Positions 1 through 8,734 of a stretch of 64,000 bases of DNA are shown here, in pieces. The stretch covers positions 169,329 through 233,328 of the forward strand of contig NZ_JADLJS010000004.1 of the NCBI RefSeq assembly GCF_015680405.1, read 5' to 3'. The stretch is from Pseudomonas pudica. GTDB lineage: Bacteria; Pseudomonadota; Gammaproteobacteria; Pseudomonadales; Pseudomonadaceae. The translations under genes were made by a program, and so were the position numbers. A model generated the notes under the pieces. The model searched no databases and was not told where the DNA came from. It saw only the letters and a program-made list of their open reading frames with translations. Every line of letters begins with the position of its first letter. Position 1 is the stretch's first letter.

Positions 1-565
1 GGCTGCTCAATTTCTCGCGGTAGGCCTCCACCGATTCCACCGCGAAGCTGTCGTCATTCAACATTTCATCCACCGAGTGGTGCACCACTTCATCCAGCTG
101 GTTGGCAAACGTCTCGCCAATCAACTGGTGGGCAATCAGGTTGGCGACGGTGGTGTCGACCGGGATCAACGGTTGCTGGAAGTGGCGGATGTACAGGTCG
201 TTCACCTCTTCCACCAGGCGGTGCGCCAGGTAGGCCTCATCCAGCAGGCAGTCCAGGCCCACATGCCCTTGCATCACGCTGGGCGGCTGCAGAAAGTAGG
301 CTTCGGCGATTTTCAGTACAGGTTTGATCTGCGATTCGATCCCGGCCTCGCGGGCGACCTCATGGGCGGCCTCCAGCAGTTCCGGAACCTGGTCGATGTA
401 GGCGCTGACGAAGCGCGCCAAAGTACCCTGGGCGTCCTGCTCAGGCAGTTGGATCGAGGGGTGCAGGTGGGGCAGTTGCAGCTCGAGACGCTTTTTCAGT
501 TGGCCGGTCTGGCCTTCGTGTTGATGGGCTTGGCTTACCTGCTCGCGTACAGCAGCGATGTTCAT
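1..565 (-). CDS. Conserved hypothetical protein, C-terminus cut by window edge
   Basis: On the minus strand an open frame starts with ATG at 565 and runs without a stop to the window edge, giving 188 complete codons. The product begins MNIAAVREQVSQAHQ and is rich in acidic and hydrophobic residues, with no signal peptide or membrane segment visible. It looks helical and soluble. A purine-rich CTGGAG lies upstream of the ATG and supports this start. It is divergent from the cytochrome oxidase cluster. I do not recognise a family and assign no function. The overlapping plus-strand frame at 77-703 is a shadow of it. Confidence 0.75.
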   Translation of the reverse strand, partial: MNIAAVREQVSQAHQHEGQTGQLKKRLELQLPHLHPSIQLPEQDAQGTLARFVSAYIDQVPELLEAAHEVAREAGIESQIKPVLKIAEAYFLQPPSVMQGHVGLDCLLDEAYLAHRLVEEVNDLYIRHFQQPLIPVDTTVANLIAHQLIGETFANQLDEVVHHSVDEMLNDDSFAVESVEAYREKLSS

Positions 566-934
566 GACAACTCCAGGGACATTACGTTTCAAACGGAAGA
601 CACTAAATTAGCTCGGTATACAGAATACCTAAGACGTATTTGTTATAAATCACGCAAACGTGTGCATGCTCAGGCATATCGAAATGCCATTATTGCGCCA
701 TGACCTATCAAGCACGCGGTTTTCAGGCCATTCAGCCATTTAATGAAGTTCATTTCACGGCCTTCGTTGCGTGCCGTTGGTCGCTGTCTATACTCCCGGA
801 GAACGTGATTCGTTGATGAGGCCCGACTGCTTTTAGCAGGGGCTCGGTCGTCGAAGCCAGGCAGTCTTGACCGCCGTTCCCTCTTGCCGCAGGCCACGCC
901 TCCGGGACTACAAGAACGAGAAGGGGAACCCGCA
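566..934. promoter_or_regulatory. Divergent intergenic region upstream of coxB
   Basis: This 369-bp gap separates the divergent hypothetical gene and coxB and must hold promoters for both. The first 120 bases are clearly more AT-rich than the flanking genes. A perfect inverted repeat GGCAT-N6-ATGCC lies at 673-688 and could be an operator or a small hairpin. I see no convincing -35/-10 pair and no coding region. Confidence 0.4.
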
Positions 935-2062
935 ATGATGCGACATCCACATGTCTGGATGGGCCTCCTGTTGTGGACGGTTTTTGGTCAGGCAAATGCC
1001 GCCTGGACCGTGAACATGCACCCAGGGGCGACGGAAGTCTCCAACGCCGTCTTCGACCTGCACATGACCATCTTCTGGATCTGCGTGATCATCGGCATCG
1101 TTGTCTTTGGCGCGATGTTCTGGTCGATGGTCATCCACCGCCGTTCCACCGGTCAGCAGGCTGCGCATTTCCACGAGCACACCTGGGTGGAAATTCTCTG
1201 GACGGTGGTCCCCTTCCTGATCCTGGTGGCCATGGCCATCCCGGCCACCAAGACCCTGATCGACATCTACGATGCCAGCGAGTCGGATATCGATATCCAG
1301 GTTACCGGGTACCAGTGGAAGTGGCACTACAAATACCTGGGCCAGGACGTGGAGTTCTTCAGCAACCTGGCCACCCCCACCGAGCAGATCCACAACAAGG
1401 CACCCAAGGACGAGCACTACCTGCTCGAAGTCGACCAGCCGCTGGTGCTGCCAGTGGGCGCCAAGGTGCGCTTCCTGGTGACCGCTGCCGATGTCATCCA
1501 CTCCTGGTGGGTGCCGGCGTTCGCGGTCAAACGTGATGCCATCCCCGGCTTCGTCAACGAAGCCTGGACCCGTATCGACAAGCCCGGCATCTACCGCGGC
1601 CAGTGCACCGAGCTGTGCGGCAAGGACCACGGCTTCATGCCGGTGGTGGTCGAGGTCAAGTCCAAGGCTGACTACGACACCTGGCTGGGCGAGCGCAAGG
1701 CCGAAGCTGCCAAGCTCAAGGAGCTGACCAGCAAGGAATGGACCCTGCAGGAGCTGGTGGAACGTGGTGACAAGGTCTACCACACCACCTGCGTGGCCTG
1801 TCACCAGGCCGAAGGCCAGGGCCTGCCGCCGATGTTCCCGGCGCTCAAGGGCTCGAAGATCGCCACCGGGCCGAAGGAAGCCCACCTGGGTATCGTCTTC
1901 CACGGCAAGCCCGGCACCGCCATGGCCGCGTTCGGCAAGCAGCTCTCGGAAGTCGACATCGCCGCCGTGGTCACCTACGAGCGCAACGCCTGGGGCAACA
2001 ACAAGGGTGACATGGTCACGCCGAAGGACGTGCTGGCACTGAAGCAGGCAGAAGCGCAATGA
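935..2062 (+). CDS. coxB: Cytochrome c oxidase subunit II with fused cytochrome c domain
   Basis: Subunit II of the aa3/caa3-type terminal oxidase in the inner membrane. It accepts electrons from cytochrome c through the CuA centre. The 375-aa product has a signal-like N-terminus, two transmembrane helices (about residues 43-65 and 85-105) and the periplasmic cupredoxin domain. CuA ligands are visible as His189, Cys224, Glu226, Cys228, His232 and Met235. A C-terminal heme c domain carries CVACH at 286-290. I chose ATG 935, behind AAGGGG, over an in-frame start at 884 that lacks a Shine-Dalgarno and would precede the signal sequence with charged residues. It is the first gene of the oxidase cluster. 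Confidence 0.97.
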   Translation: MMRHPHVWMGLLLWTVFGQANAAWTVNMHPGATEVSNAVFDLHMTIFWICVIIGIVVFGAMFWSMVIHRRSTGQQAAHFHEHTWVEILWTVVPFLILVAMAIPATKTLIDIYDASESDIDIQVTGYQWKWHYKYLGQDVEFFSNLATPTEQIHNKAPKDEHYLLEVDQPLVLPVGAKVRFLVTAADVIHSWWVPAFAVKRDAIPGFVNEAWTRIDKPGIYRGQCTELCGKDHGFMPVVVEVKSKADYDTWLGERKAEAAKLKELTSKEWTLQELVERGDKVYHTTCVACHQAEGQGLPPMFPALKGSKIATGPKEAHLGIVFHGKPGTAMAAFGKQLSEVDIAAVVTYERNAWGNNKGDMVTPKDVLALKQAEAQ

Positions 2063-2105
2063 ACCGGGTTACTCGCGGCAATCAATGGATTGCAGGAGAC
2101 AGGAC

Positions 2106-3695
2106 ATGAGTGCAGTGATCGACGACCACGCCCACGGCCATGACCATGCGCACGGCCCGGCCAAGGGCCTGATGCGCTGGGTGCTGACCACCAACCACAA
2201 GGACATCGGCACGATGTACCTGTGGTTCAGCTTCATCATGTTCCTGCTCGGCGGCTCTTTCGCCATGGTGATCCGTGCCGAGCTGTTCCAGCCCGGCCTG
2301 CAGATCGTCCAGCCGGAGTTCTTCAACCAGATGACCACCATGCACGGCCTGATCATGGTGTTCGGTGCGGTGATGCCGGCCTTCGTCGGCCTGGCCAACT
2401 GGATGATCCCGCTGATGATCGGCGCGCCCGACATGGCCCTGCCGCGGATGAACAACTTCAGCTTCTGGCTGCTGCCGGCGGCTTTCCTGTTGCTGGTCTC
2501 GACCCTGTTCAGCCCGGGCGGGGGGCCCAACTTCGGCTGGACCTTCTACGCCCCGCTGTCCACCACCTACGCGCCGGCCAGCGTCACCTTCTTCATCTTT
2601 GCCATCCACCTGATGGGCATCAGCTCGATCATGGGCGCGATCAACGTGATCGCCACCATCCTCAACCTGCGCGCCCCGGGCATGACCTTGATGAAGATGC
2701 CACTGTTCGTCTGGACCTGGCTGATTACCGCGTTCCTGCTGATTGCGGTGATGCCGGTGCTGGCCGGCGTCGTGACCATGATGCTGATGGACATCCACTT
2801 CGGCACCAGCTTCTTCAGTGCCGCCGGCGGCGGTGACCCGGTGCTGTTCCAGCACGTGTTCTGGTTCTTCGGCCACCCCGAGGTGTACATCATGATCCTG
2901 CCGGCCTTCGGCGCGGTCAGTTCGATCATCCCGGCGTTCTCGCGCAAGCCGCTGTTCGGCTACACCTCCATGGTGTACGCCACCGGCGCCATCGCATTCC
3001 TGTCGTTCATCGTCTGGGCCCACCACATGTTCGTGGTCGGCATCCCGGTGGTCGGCGAGCTGTTCTTCATGTACGCCACCATGCTGATCGCCGTGCCTAC
3101 CGGGGTTAAGGTGTTCAACTGGGTCAGCACCATGTGGGAAGGGTCACTGACCTTCGAAACGCCGATGCTGTTCGCCATCGCCTTTGTCATCCTGTTCACC
3201 ATCGGCGGTTTCAGCGGGCTGATGCTTGCCATCGCCCCGGCTGACTTCCAGTACCACGACACCTACTTCGTGGTGGCGCACTTCCACTATGTGCTCGTGC
3301 CTGGGGCGATCTTCGGCATCTTCGCCTCGGCCTACTACTGGCTGCCGAAATGGACCGGCCACATGTATGACGAAACCCTTGGCAAGCTGCATTTCTGGCT
3401 ATCGTTCATTGGCATGAACATGGCCTTCTTCCCCATGCACTTCGTGGGGCTTGCCGGCATGCCACGGCGGATCCCCGACTACAACTTGCAGTTCGCCGAC
3501 TTCAACATGGTGTCGTCGATCGGCGCGTTCATGTTCGGTGCCACGCAGATCTTCTTCCTGTTCATCGTCATCAAATGCATCCGTGGCGGCGCGCCGGCAC
3601 CGGCCAAACCATGGGATGGCGCCGAGGGCCTGGAGTGGTCGATCCCGTCGCCTGCGCCCTATCACACCTTCCAGACGCCACCGGAAGTGAAATAG
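2106..3695 (+). CDS. coxA: Cytochrome c oxidase subunit I
   Basis: Catalytic subunit carrying heme a and the heme a3-CuB site, where oxygen is reduced and protons are pumped. The 529-aa product is strongly hydrophobic with about 12 helices. It shows family hallmarks: TTNHKDIGTMY near the N-terminus, WFFGHPEVY with the CuB/Tyr-linked histidine, the HH pair in WAHHMF, and HDTYFVVAHFHYVL with the heme ligands. ATG 2106 follows CAGGAGACAGGAC. The in-frame ATG at 2085 lacks a comparable site and would add seven residues. It lies 43 bp after coxB, in the same operon. Confidence 0.98.
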   Translation: MSAVIDDHAHGHDHAHGPAKGLMRWVLTTNHKDIGTMYLWFSFIMFLLGGSFAMVIRAELFQPGLQIVQPEFFNQMTTMHGLIMVFGAVMPAFVGLANWMIPLMIGAPDMALPRMNNFSFWLLPAAFLLLVSTLFSPGGGPNFGWTFYAPLSTTYAPASVTFFIFAIHLMGISSIMGAINVIATILNLRAPGMTLMKMPLFVWTWLITAFLLIAVMPVLAGVVTMMLMDIHFGTSFFSAAGGGDPVLFQHVFWFFGHPEVYIMILPAFGAVSSIIPAFSRKPLFGYTSMVYATGAIAFLSFIVWAHHMFVVGIPVVGELFFMYATMLIAVPTGVKVFNWVSTMWEGSLTFETPMLFAIAFVILFTIGGFSGLMLAIAPADFQYHDTYFVVAHFHYVLVPGAIFGIFASAYYWLPKWTGHMYDETLGKLHFWLSFIGMNMAFFPMHFVGLAGMPRRIPDYNLQFADFNMVSSIGAFMFGATQIFFLFIVIKCIRGGAPAPAKPWDGAEGLEWSIPSPAPYHTFQTPPEVK

Positions 3696-3705
3696 GAACC
3701 GTGCC

Positions 3706-4272
3706 ATGAACGGCCTTTCGCTGAAACGCCTGGTATTGCGCCTGCTGATGCTGACGGTGGTGATGTTCGCCTTCGGCTTCGCCCTGGTGCCTATCTATGA
3801 CGTGATGTGCAAGGCCTTCGGTATCAACGGCAAGACCGGAGGGCAGTACGAAGGCAGCCAGGTCAGCGACCCGACGCGTTCGGTGCGGGTGCAGTTCATG
3901 TCGACCAATGCCAGCGACATGGTCTGGGACTTCTACTCCACCGCGGACCAGCTGGAGGTCAACCCGGGGGCGGTGAACCAGATGATCTTCATTGCCCACA
4001 ACCCGACCGACCGGCCGATGAGTGCGCAAGCCATCCCCAGCATCACCCCAGCCGAGGCTGCGGCGTACTTCCACAAGACCGAGTGCTTCTGCTTTACCCA
4101 GCAGGTGCTGCAGCCCGGCGAACGCATCGAGATGCCGGTGCGCTTCATCGTCGACCGCGACCTGCCGGCCAGCGTGAAGCACCTGACACTGGCCTACACC
4201 TTGTTCGACATCACCGCTCGCCACCCGCCGGTCGCGCATGTCGCGGCCCAGGACGTCCAGGGCGCCCGTTAA
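3706..4272 (+). CDS. ctaG: Cytochrome c oxidase assembly protein CtaG/Cox11
   Basis: Copper chaperone that delivers Cu to the CuB site of subunit I. The 188-aa product has one N-terminal membrane helix (about residues 9-29) followed by a periplasmic Ig-like domain. The family copper motif is seen as TECFCFTQQ. Length is typical of bacterial Cox11. It starts 10 bp after coxA with AGGAACC as ribosome site. Its position between coxA and coxC is standard for proteobacterial aa3 operons. Confidence 0.96.
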   Translation: MNGLSLKRLVLRLLMLTVVMFAFGFALVPIYDVMCKAFGINGKTGGQYEGSQVSDPTRSVRVQFMSTNASDMVWDFYSTADQLEVNPGAVNQMIFIAHNPTDRPMSAQAIPSITPAEAAAYFHKTECFCFTQQVLQPGERIEMPVRFIVDRDLPASVKHLTLAYTLFDITARHPPVAHVAAQDVQGAR

Positions 4273-4288
4273 GGGAAGGAGAACAGCA

Positions 4289-5176
4289 ATGGCAAGTCAT
4301 GAGCACTACTACGTTCCGGCGCAGAGCAAGTGGCCGATCATCGCCACCATCGGCATGTTCATCACGGTGTTCGGCCTGGGCACCTGGTTCAATGACATGA
4401 AGGCCGGCCACCCCGAGTCGCACGGGCCGCTGATCTTCTTCATCGGTGCGTTGTTCCTGGCCTACATGCTGTTCGGCTGGTTCGGTTCGGTGGTGCGGGA
4501 AAGCCGCGCGGGGCTGTACAGCCCGCAGCTGGACCGCTCGTTCCGCTGGGGCATGAGCTGGTTCATCTTCTCCGAGGTGATGTTCTTCCTGGCCTTCTTC
4601 GGTGCGCTGTTCTACGTGCGGGTGCTGGCCGGGCCGTGGCTGGGCGGTGAAGGGGCCAAGGGTGTTGCGCACATGTTGTGGCCGACCTTCGAATTCACCT
4701 GGCCGCTGCTGCACACGCCCGACCCGAAACTGTTCCCACCGCCCAAGGAAGTGATCGATCCGTGGCACCTGCCGCTTATCAACACCATCTTGCTGGTCAG
4801 CTCCAGCGTGACCATCACCATCGCCCACCATGCCCTGCGTCGCGGCCACCGTGGCCCGCTGAAATTCTGGATGGCGCTGACCATTGTCCTGGGCGCCAGC
4901 TTCATCGCGTTGCAGGCCTACGAGTACCACGAGGCCTATACCAAGCTGGGGCTGACGCTGGGGTCGGGTATCTACGGCGCGACGTTCTTCATGCTCACCG
5001 GCTTCCACGGCGCCCACGTGACCCTGGGCACGATCATCCTGATCGTGATGTTCGTGCGCATCTTGCGCGGGCATTTCAACCCGGAGAAACACTTCGGTTT
5101 CGAGGCCGCCAGTTGGTACTGGCACTTCGTCGATGTGGTGTGGGTGGGGTTGTTCATCTTTGTCTATGTGTTGTGA
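4289..5176 (+). CDS. coxC: Cytochrome c oxidase subunit III
   Basis: Subunit III of the aa3-type oxidase, a 295-aa seven-helix membrane protein that stabilises the core complex. It shows the family pattern: HEHYYVP at the N-terminus, WFSEVMFFLAFF-like residues in the SEVMFF segment, the EYHEAY motif and the terminal HFVDVVW segment. ATG 4289 is preceded by GGAAGGAGAACAGCA, a strong Shine-Dalgarno. The longer frame from 4238 would overlap ctaG. It is the last gene of the coxB-coxA-ctaG-coxC run. Confidence 0.97.
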   Translation: MASHEHYYVPAQSKWPIIATIGMFITVFGLGTWFNDMKAGHPESHGPLIFFIGALFLAYMLFGWFGSVVRESRAGLYSPQLDRSFRWGMSWFIFSEVMFFLAFFGALFYVRVLAGPWLGGEGAKGVAHMLWPTFEFTWPLLHTPDPKLFPPPKEVIDPWHLPLINTILLVSSSVTITIAHHALRRGHRGPLKFWMALTIVLGASFIALQAYEYHEAYTKLGLTLGSGIYGATFFMLTGFHGAHVTLGTIILIVMFVRILRGHFNPEKHFGFEAASWYWHFVDVVWVGLFIFVYVL

Positions 5177-5212
5177 ATAAAGAACCCGCTCCCAAAGGGG
5201 TAGGTGAGAGCT

Positions 5213-5416
5213 TCAGAAGGGGGCGTGTGAGACGAGTTGACCGCTGATGAAGCCCCAGGCCACCAGGCCGATGGTGAGGGCCGCCAGGGTCACCCGCACG
5301 GTCAGCGCTTTCAGTAAACGGGTCGAGTTTTCATCGTCCTTTACCAGAAACACCAGGCCGCTGAACAGGCTGGCAATCGTGGCCAACAGCATCAGGACAA
5401 TCGCGGCCTTGAGCAT
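5213..5416 (-). CDS. Small twin-transmembrane protein (DUF2909 type)
   Basis: A 67-aa minus-strand product starting MLKAAIVLMLLATIASL with two hydrophobic helices (about 3-24 and 42-62) joined by a short charged loop, KDDENSTR. It matches the twin-helix DUF2909 proteins commonly found inside Pseudomonas cox loci. It lies convergent to coxC (36 bp between stops) and divergent from SURF1 (63 bp between starts). A role in oxidase assembly or stability is inferred from position only. The longer frame up to 5956 is antisense to SURF1 and not real. Confidence 0.8.
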   Translation of the reverse strand: MLKAAIVLMLLATIASLFSGLVFLVKDDENSTRLLKALTVRVTLAALTIGLVAWGFISGQLVSHAPF

Positions 5417-5479
5417 GGCGATACTCCGGGGGGATGCGGTGATGTGGATAAGTATAGCGATCGGCCCGACGAGGCTCCG

Positions 5480-6217
5480 ATGAGGCCGTTTCGTCCGGGC
5501 TGGGTACCAACCCTGGTGGTGCTTGCGCTGCTGCCGGGGCTGATCGCGCTTGGCTGCTGGCAACTCGGCCGTGCCGAGGAAAAACGCATACTGCTGGCCG
5601 CCTATGCCGAGCGGCGGGTAGAAGCGCCAGTGGCTACGGCCCAGCTGACAGCGAACCAGGACAATGCCTTCCGCCGCGTGCATCTCTATGGCCGCTTCGA
5701 CTCCGAACACAGCCTGCTGCTGGACAACCGCATGCGCGATGGCCAGGCCGGTGTCGAGCTGCTGCAACCCTTCCATGATCAGGCCAGCGGCGCGTGGCTG
5801 CTGGTAAACCGCGGGTGGTTGCCCTGGCCGGATCGCCGTGTGCCGGTGCATTTCGATACCCCTGCCCAGGCGTTGGCGCTGGACGCTTCGGTGTATGTCG
5901 CGCCTGGCAGCACGTTCCAGCTGCACCCCGACCCTGCAGGCGGCCAGTGGCCGCATCTGCTGACTGCCGTGGATGCCGCGAAGCTATGGCAACAGCTCGA
6001 TCGCGAAGGCTTCGCCCATGAGCTGCGCCTGGAACCCGGCCCGGCGACCTATCGCCTGGACTGGCCGGTCGTTGCCATGGGCCCGGAAAAACACCTGGGT
6101 TACGCCGTGCAGTGGTTTGCCCTGGCAACCACTTTGGTACTGCTCTACCTCTACTTCGGCTGGCACCACAACAAGGAGAAACGCCATGGCCACCGCCACT
6201 CCACTGGAAGTGCCTGA
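5480..6217 (+). CDS. SURF1 family cytochrome oxidase assembly protein
   Basis: Assembly factor for aa3 oxidase, implicated in inserting heme a into subunit I. The 245-aa product has the SURF1 plan: an N-terminal helix (about 10-30) with the GCWQLGR sequence, a periplasmic domain with LLDNRMRDGQAG and VNRGWLPW, and a C-terminal helix ending HLGYAVQWFALA. I start at ATG 5480 (GAGG six bases upstream), so the protein begins MRPFRPGW. The in-frame ATG at 5444 lies in the divergent gene's promoter region. It overlaps the next gene by 32 bp. Confidence 0.92.
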   Translation: MRPFRPGWVPTLVVLALLPGLIALGCWQLGRAEEKRILLAAYAERRVEAPVATAQLTANQDNAFRRVHLYGRFDSEHSLLLDNRMRDGQAGVELLQPFHDQASGAWLLVNRGWLPWPDRRVPVHFDTPAQALALDASVYVAPGSTFQLHPDPAGGQWPHLLTAVDAAKLWQQLDREGFAHELRLEPGPATYRLDWPVVAMGPEKHLGYAVQWFALATTLVLLYLYFGWHHNKEKRHGHRHSTGSA

Positions 6218-6767
6218 ACGCAGCAAACCCAGAGCCCGCGGGCGTTTGCAGCTGCTGCTGATTCTGCTGGTGGTGCTCGGGCCGATGGTTCTGGCCACCA
6301 GCATGTACAAGCTCAAGTTCTGGGTGCCGGACGGCCGCAGCTACCACGGCGTGATGATCGGCAACGGGGAGACCCTTGCCGATCTCGGCGTAGCGGGCCA
6401 GGGCGAGCGCTGGCAGCTGCTGGTGAGCACACCCACAGCCTGTGCCGAGGATTGCCAGCGGCTGGTGTACCTGGCTCGGCAGATCCAGGTCGGCCTGGGT
6501 CGTGATGCCAGCCGTGCCAGCCATGCCCTGGCGGCCGCCCAGCCGGCAAGTGCCGAGTACCAGGCGTTGCTAGGCCGCGAATACCCACAGTTGCAGCGTT
6601 ACCCGCTGGATGCGCAACGCTACCTGCAAAAGGTCGGCGAGGCCGGCCCGCAGCTGTGGATCGTCGACCCACACGGCAACCTGGTGCTGCGCTACGACGC
6701 CAAGGTCAACGGCAAGCATGTGCTGGACGACCTGCGCCACCTGCTCAAGCTGTCCAACATCGGCTAG
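6186..6767 (+). CDS. Membrane-anchored Sco-like protein of the cox locus
   Basis: A 193-aa protein with one N-terminal helix (about 22-42) and a periplasmic domain. Its LVSTPTACAEDCQRLVY stretch contains a CxxxC pair, the spacing of the copper-binding cysteines of Sco proteins. The later WIVDPHGNLVLRYD segment resembles the last strands of the Sco/thioredoxin fold. ATG 6186 follows AAGGAGAAACGCC. It overlaps the end of SURF1 and is followed after 9 bp by ctaA, so it is cotranscribed with heme A synthesis genes. A role in oxidase assembly is inferred from these traits. I do not know an assigned name. Confidence 0.8.
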   Translation: MATATPLEVPERSKPRARGRLQLLLILLVVLGPMVLATSMYKLKFWVPDGRSYHGVMIGNGETLADLGVAGQGERWQLLVSTPTACAEDCQRLVYLARQIQVGLGRDASRASHALAAAQPASAEYQALLGREYPQLQRYPLDAQRYLQKVGEAGPQLWIVDPHGNLVLRYDAKVNGKHVLDDLRHLLKLSNIG

Positions 6768-6776
6768 GAGCCTGCC

Positions 6777-7856
6777 ATGGCCAGACCCGGATTCCGCCTT
6801 GCTGTGTTCGCCACCCTGCTGGCACTGCTGGTCGTCCTGCTTGGTGCCTATACCCGCCTGACCCACGCCGGCCTCGGCTGCCCGGACTGGCCGGGTTGCT
6901 ACGGCTTCATCAGCGTGCCCAAGAGCGAAGCGCAGCTGGCCCATGCCGAGCTGCATTTCCCCGAACACCCGGTGGAAGCCGCCAAGGGCTGGGCCGAGAT
7001 GGTCCACCGCTACTTCGCCGGCACCCTGGCGATGGTGATCGCCCTGCTCGCCTTGCAGGCGCTGCGCCGGCATACCCGCGATGGCCAGCCTTACCGCCTG
7101 CCCTTGCTGCTGCTGGGCGTGGTGCTGGCGCAGGCAGCCTTCGGCATGTGGACGGTCACCCTCAAGCTGTGGCCGCAGGTGGTCACCGCGCATCTACTCG
7201 GAGGCTTCACTACCCTGAGTTTGCTGTTCCTGTTGTCCCTGCGTCTGTCCCGGGCCTTTGCGCCTTTGCCAAAGCTGCCATTGAGCCTGCGCCGGATCGC
7301 TGCGCTGGCCTTGCTGGTGGTGATCGGCCAGATCGCCCTGGGCGGCTGGGTCAGTGCCAACTACGCGGCCGTCGCCTGCATCGACCTGCCCACCTGCCAC
7401 GGTCAGTGGTGGCCGACGGCGGACTTCAGCAACGGTTTCCACCTGACCCAGCACGTTGGGCCCAACTATCTGGGCGGGCAACTGGACAGTGATGCGCGCA
7501 CGGCCATCCACATCAGCCACCGCCTGGGCGCATTGCTGGTGACCTGTGTGCTGCTGATGCTCAGCTGGAAGCTGCACCGCTGCGGCCTCCCTGGCCTGGC
7601 ACGGCTGGTGCTGCTGGCGCTGGTGGTGCAAGTCGGTCTGGGCATCAGCAATGTGCTGCTGCACCTGCCGCTGGCCGTGGCCGTGGCGCACAACGCTGGT
7701 GGGGCGCTGTTGCTGCTGAGCATGGTGCTGGTGAACTACCGCATCCGCGTGGTCGACAAGGTTCGCGTGGGTGTCGGCCATGGCTGGCGCCTGCGGCCCG
7801 TGGCTGGCGTGGGCATCACCCACCACATGAGGAATGATTCATGGCGACGCTTCTGA
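6777..7856 (+). CDS. ctaA: Heme A synthase (COX15/CtaA)
   Basis: Oxidises the C8 methyl of heme O to the formyl group of heme A, the cofactor of the oxidase encoded here. The 359-aa product has about eight helices. It shows family features: GAYTRLTHAGLGCPDWPGCYG near the start with a Cys pair, MVHRYFAGTL with a heme-ligand His, CIDLPTCHGQWWP in the second half with another Cys pair, and the HISHRLGA histidine. It starts 9 bp after the Sco-like gene and overlaps cyoE by 16 bp, so translation is probably coupled. Confidence 0.95.
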   Translation: MARPGFRLAVFATLLALLVVLLGAYTRLTHAGLGCPDWPGCYGFISVPKSEAQLAHAELHFPEHPVEAAKGWAEMVHRYFAGTLAMVIALLALQALRRHTRDGQPYRLPLLLLGVVLAQAAFGMWTVTLKLWPQVVTAHLLGGFTTLSLLFLLSLRLSRAFAPLPKLPLSLRRIAALALLVVIGQIALGGWVSANYAAVACIDLPTCHGQWWPTADFSNGFHLTQHVGPNYLGGQLDSDARTAIHISHRLGALLVTCVLLMLSWKLHRCGLPGLARLVLLALVVQVGLGISNVLLHLPLAVAVAHNAGGALLLLSMVLVNYRIRVVDKVRVGVGHGWRLRPVAGVGITHHMRNDSWRRF

Positions 7857-8734
7857 GCGCACAGAGGGCCAGTTGGCGTGATTACCTGGAACTGACCAAG
7901 CCCAAGGTGGTGGTGCTGATGCTGATCACCTCGCTGGCGGGCATGTTCCTTGCCACCCGTGCGGGTGTCAGCTGGAGCGTGCTGCTGTTCGGCAACCTGG
8001 GCATCGGTTTGTGTGCAGGCGGCGCGGCGGTGGTCAACCATGTGGTGGACCGACGCATCGACGCGCTGATGGCGCGTACCCACAAGCGGCCGCTGGCCCA
8101 GGGCCGGGTCGAGCCGCTGCCGGCGCTGCTGTTCGCCCTGGCGCTGGCGCTACTTGGCATGGCCCTGCTGATGGTGTTCACCAATGCCCTCACTGCCTGG
8201 CTGACACTGGCTTCCCTGCTCGGCTATGCGGTGCTCTACACCGGTTTTCTCAAGCGCGCCACGCCGCAGAACATCGTCATCGGCGGCTTGGCTGGCGCCG
8301 CCCCGCCGATGCTGGGCTGGGTGGCGGTCAGCGGCCATGTCAGCGCCGAGCCCCTTTTGCTGGTGCTGATCATCTTCGCCTGGACCCCACCCCACTTCTG
8401 GGCCTTGGCCATCCACCGCAAGGAGGAATACGCCAAGGCCGATATCCCGATGCTGCCGGTGACCCACGGCGAGCGCTACACCAAGCTGCATATCCTGCTG
8501 TACACCCTGGTACTGCTGTCGGTAAGCCTGCTGCCCTACGTCATCCACATGAGTGGCCCGCTTTACCTGGCCTGTGCCCTGGTGCTCGGCCTGCGCTTCC
8601 TGCATTGGGCCTGGGTGTTGTACCGTGGCAGCCGGCCGCACGCGGCGATCGGCACCTTCAAGTACTCTATCGGCTACCTGTTCGCGCTGTTCATCGCGTT
8701 GCTCCTCGACCACTACCTGTTGCTGAACCTATGA
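7841..8734 (+). CDS. cyoE: Protoheme IX farnesyltransferase (heme O synthase)
   Basis: UbiA-family prenyltransferase that attaches farnesyl to heme B, making heme O for CtaA. The 297-aa product has about nine helices, the NHVVDRRIDALMARTHKRP motif (first Asp-rich prenyl diphosphate site) and a DIPMLPVTHGE second site. It starts inside the end of ctaA and its stop overlaps the start of the following sco gene (ATGA). In Pseudomonas a second cyoE sits with the bo3 oxidase. This copy belongs with aa3 (also called ctaB). Confidence 0.95.
   Translation: MATLLSAQRASWRDYLELTKPKVVVLMLITSLAGMFLATRAGVSWSVLLFGNLGIGLCAGGAAVVNHVVDRRIDALMARTHKRPLAQGRVEPLPALLFALALALLGMALLMVFTNALTAWLTLASLLGYAVLYTGFLKRATPQNIVIGGLAGAAPPMLGWVAVSGHVSAEPLLLVLIIFAWTPPHFWALAIHRKEEYAKADIPMLPVTHGERYTKLHILLYTLVLLSVSLLPYVIHMSGPLYLACALVLGLRFLHWAWVLYRGSRPHAAIGTFKYSIGYLFALFIALLLDHYLLLNL

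Noticed and set aside
908..2059. 383-aa minus-strand open frame opposite coxB
   Set aside because: It is fully antisense to a clear coxB gene, has His/Asp/Gly-rich low-complexity sequence typical of shadows in GC-rich DNA, and has no ribosome site.
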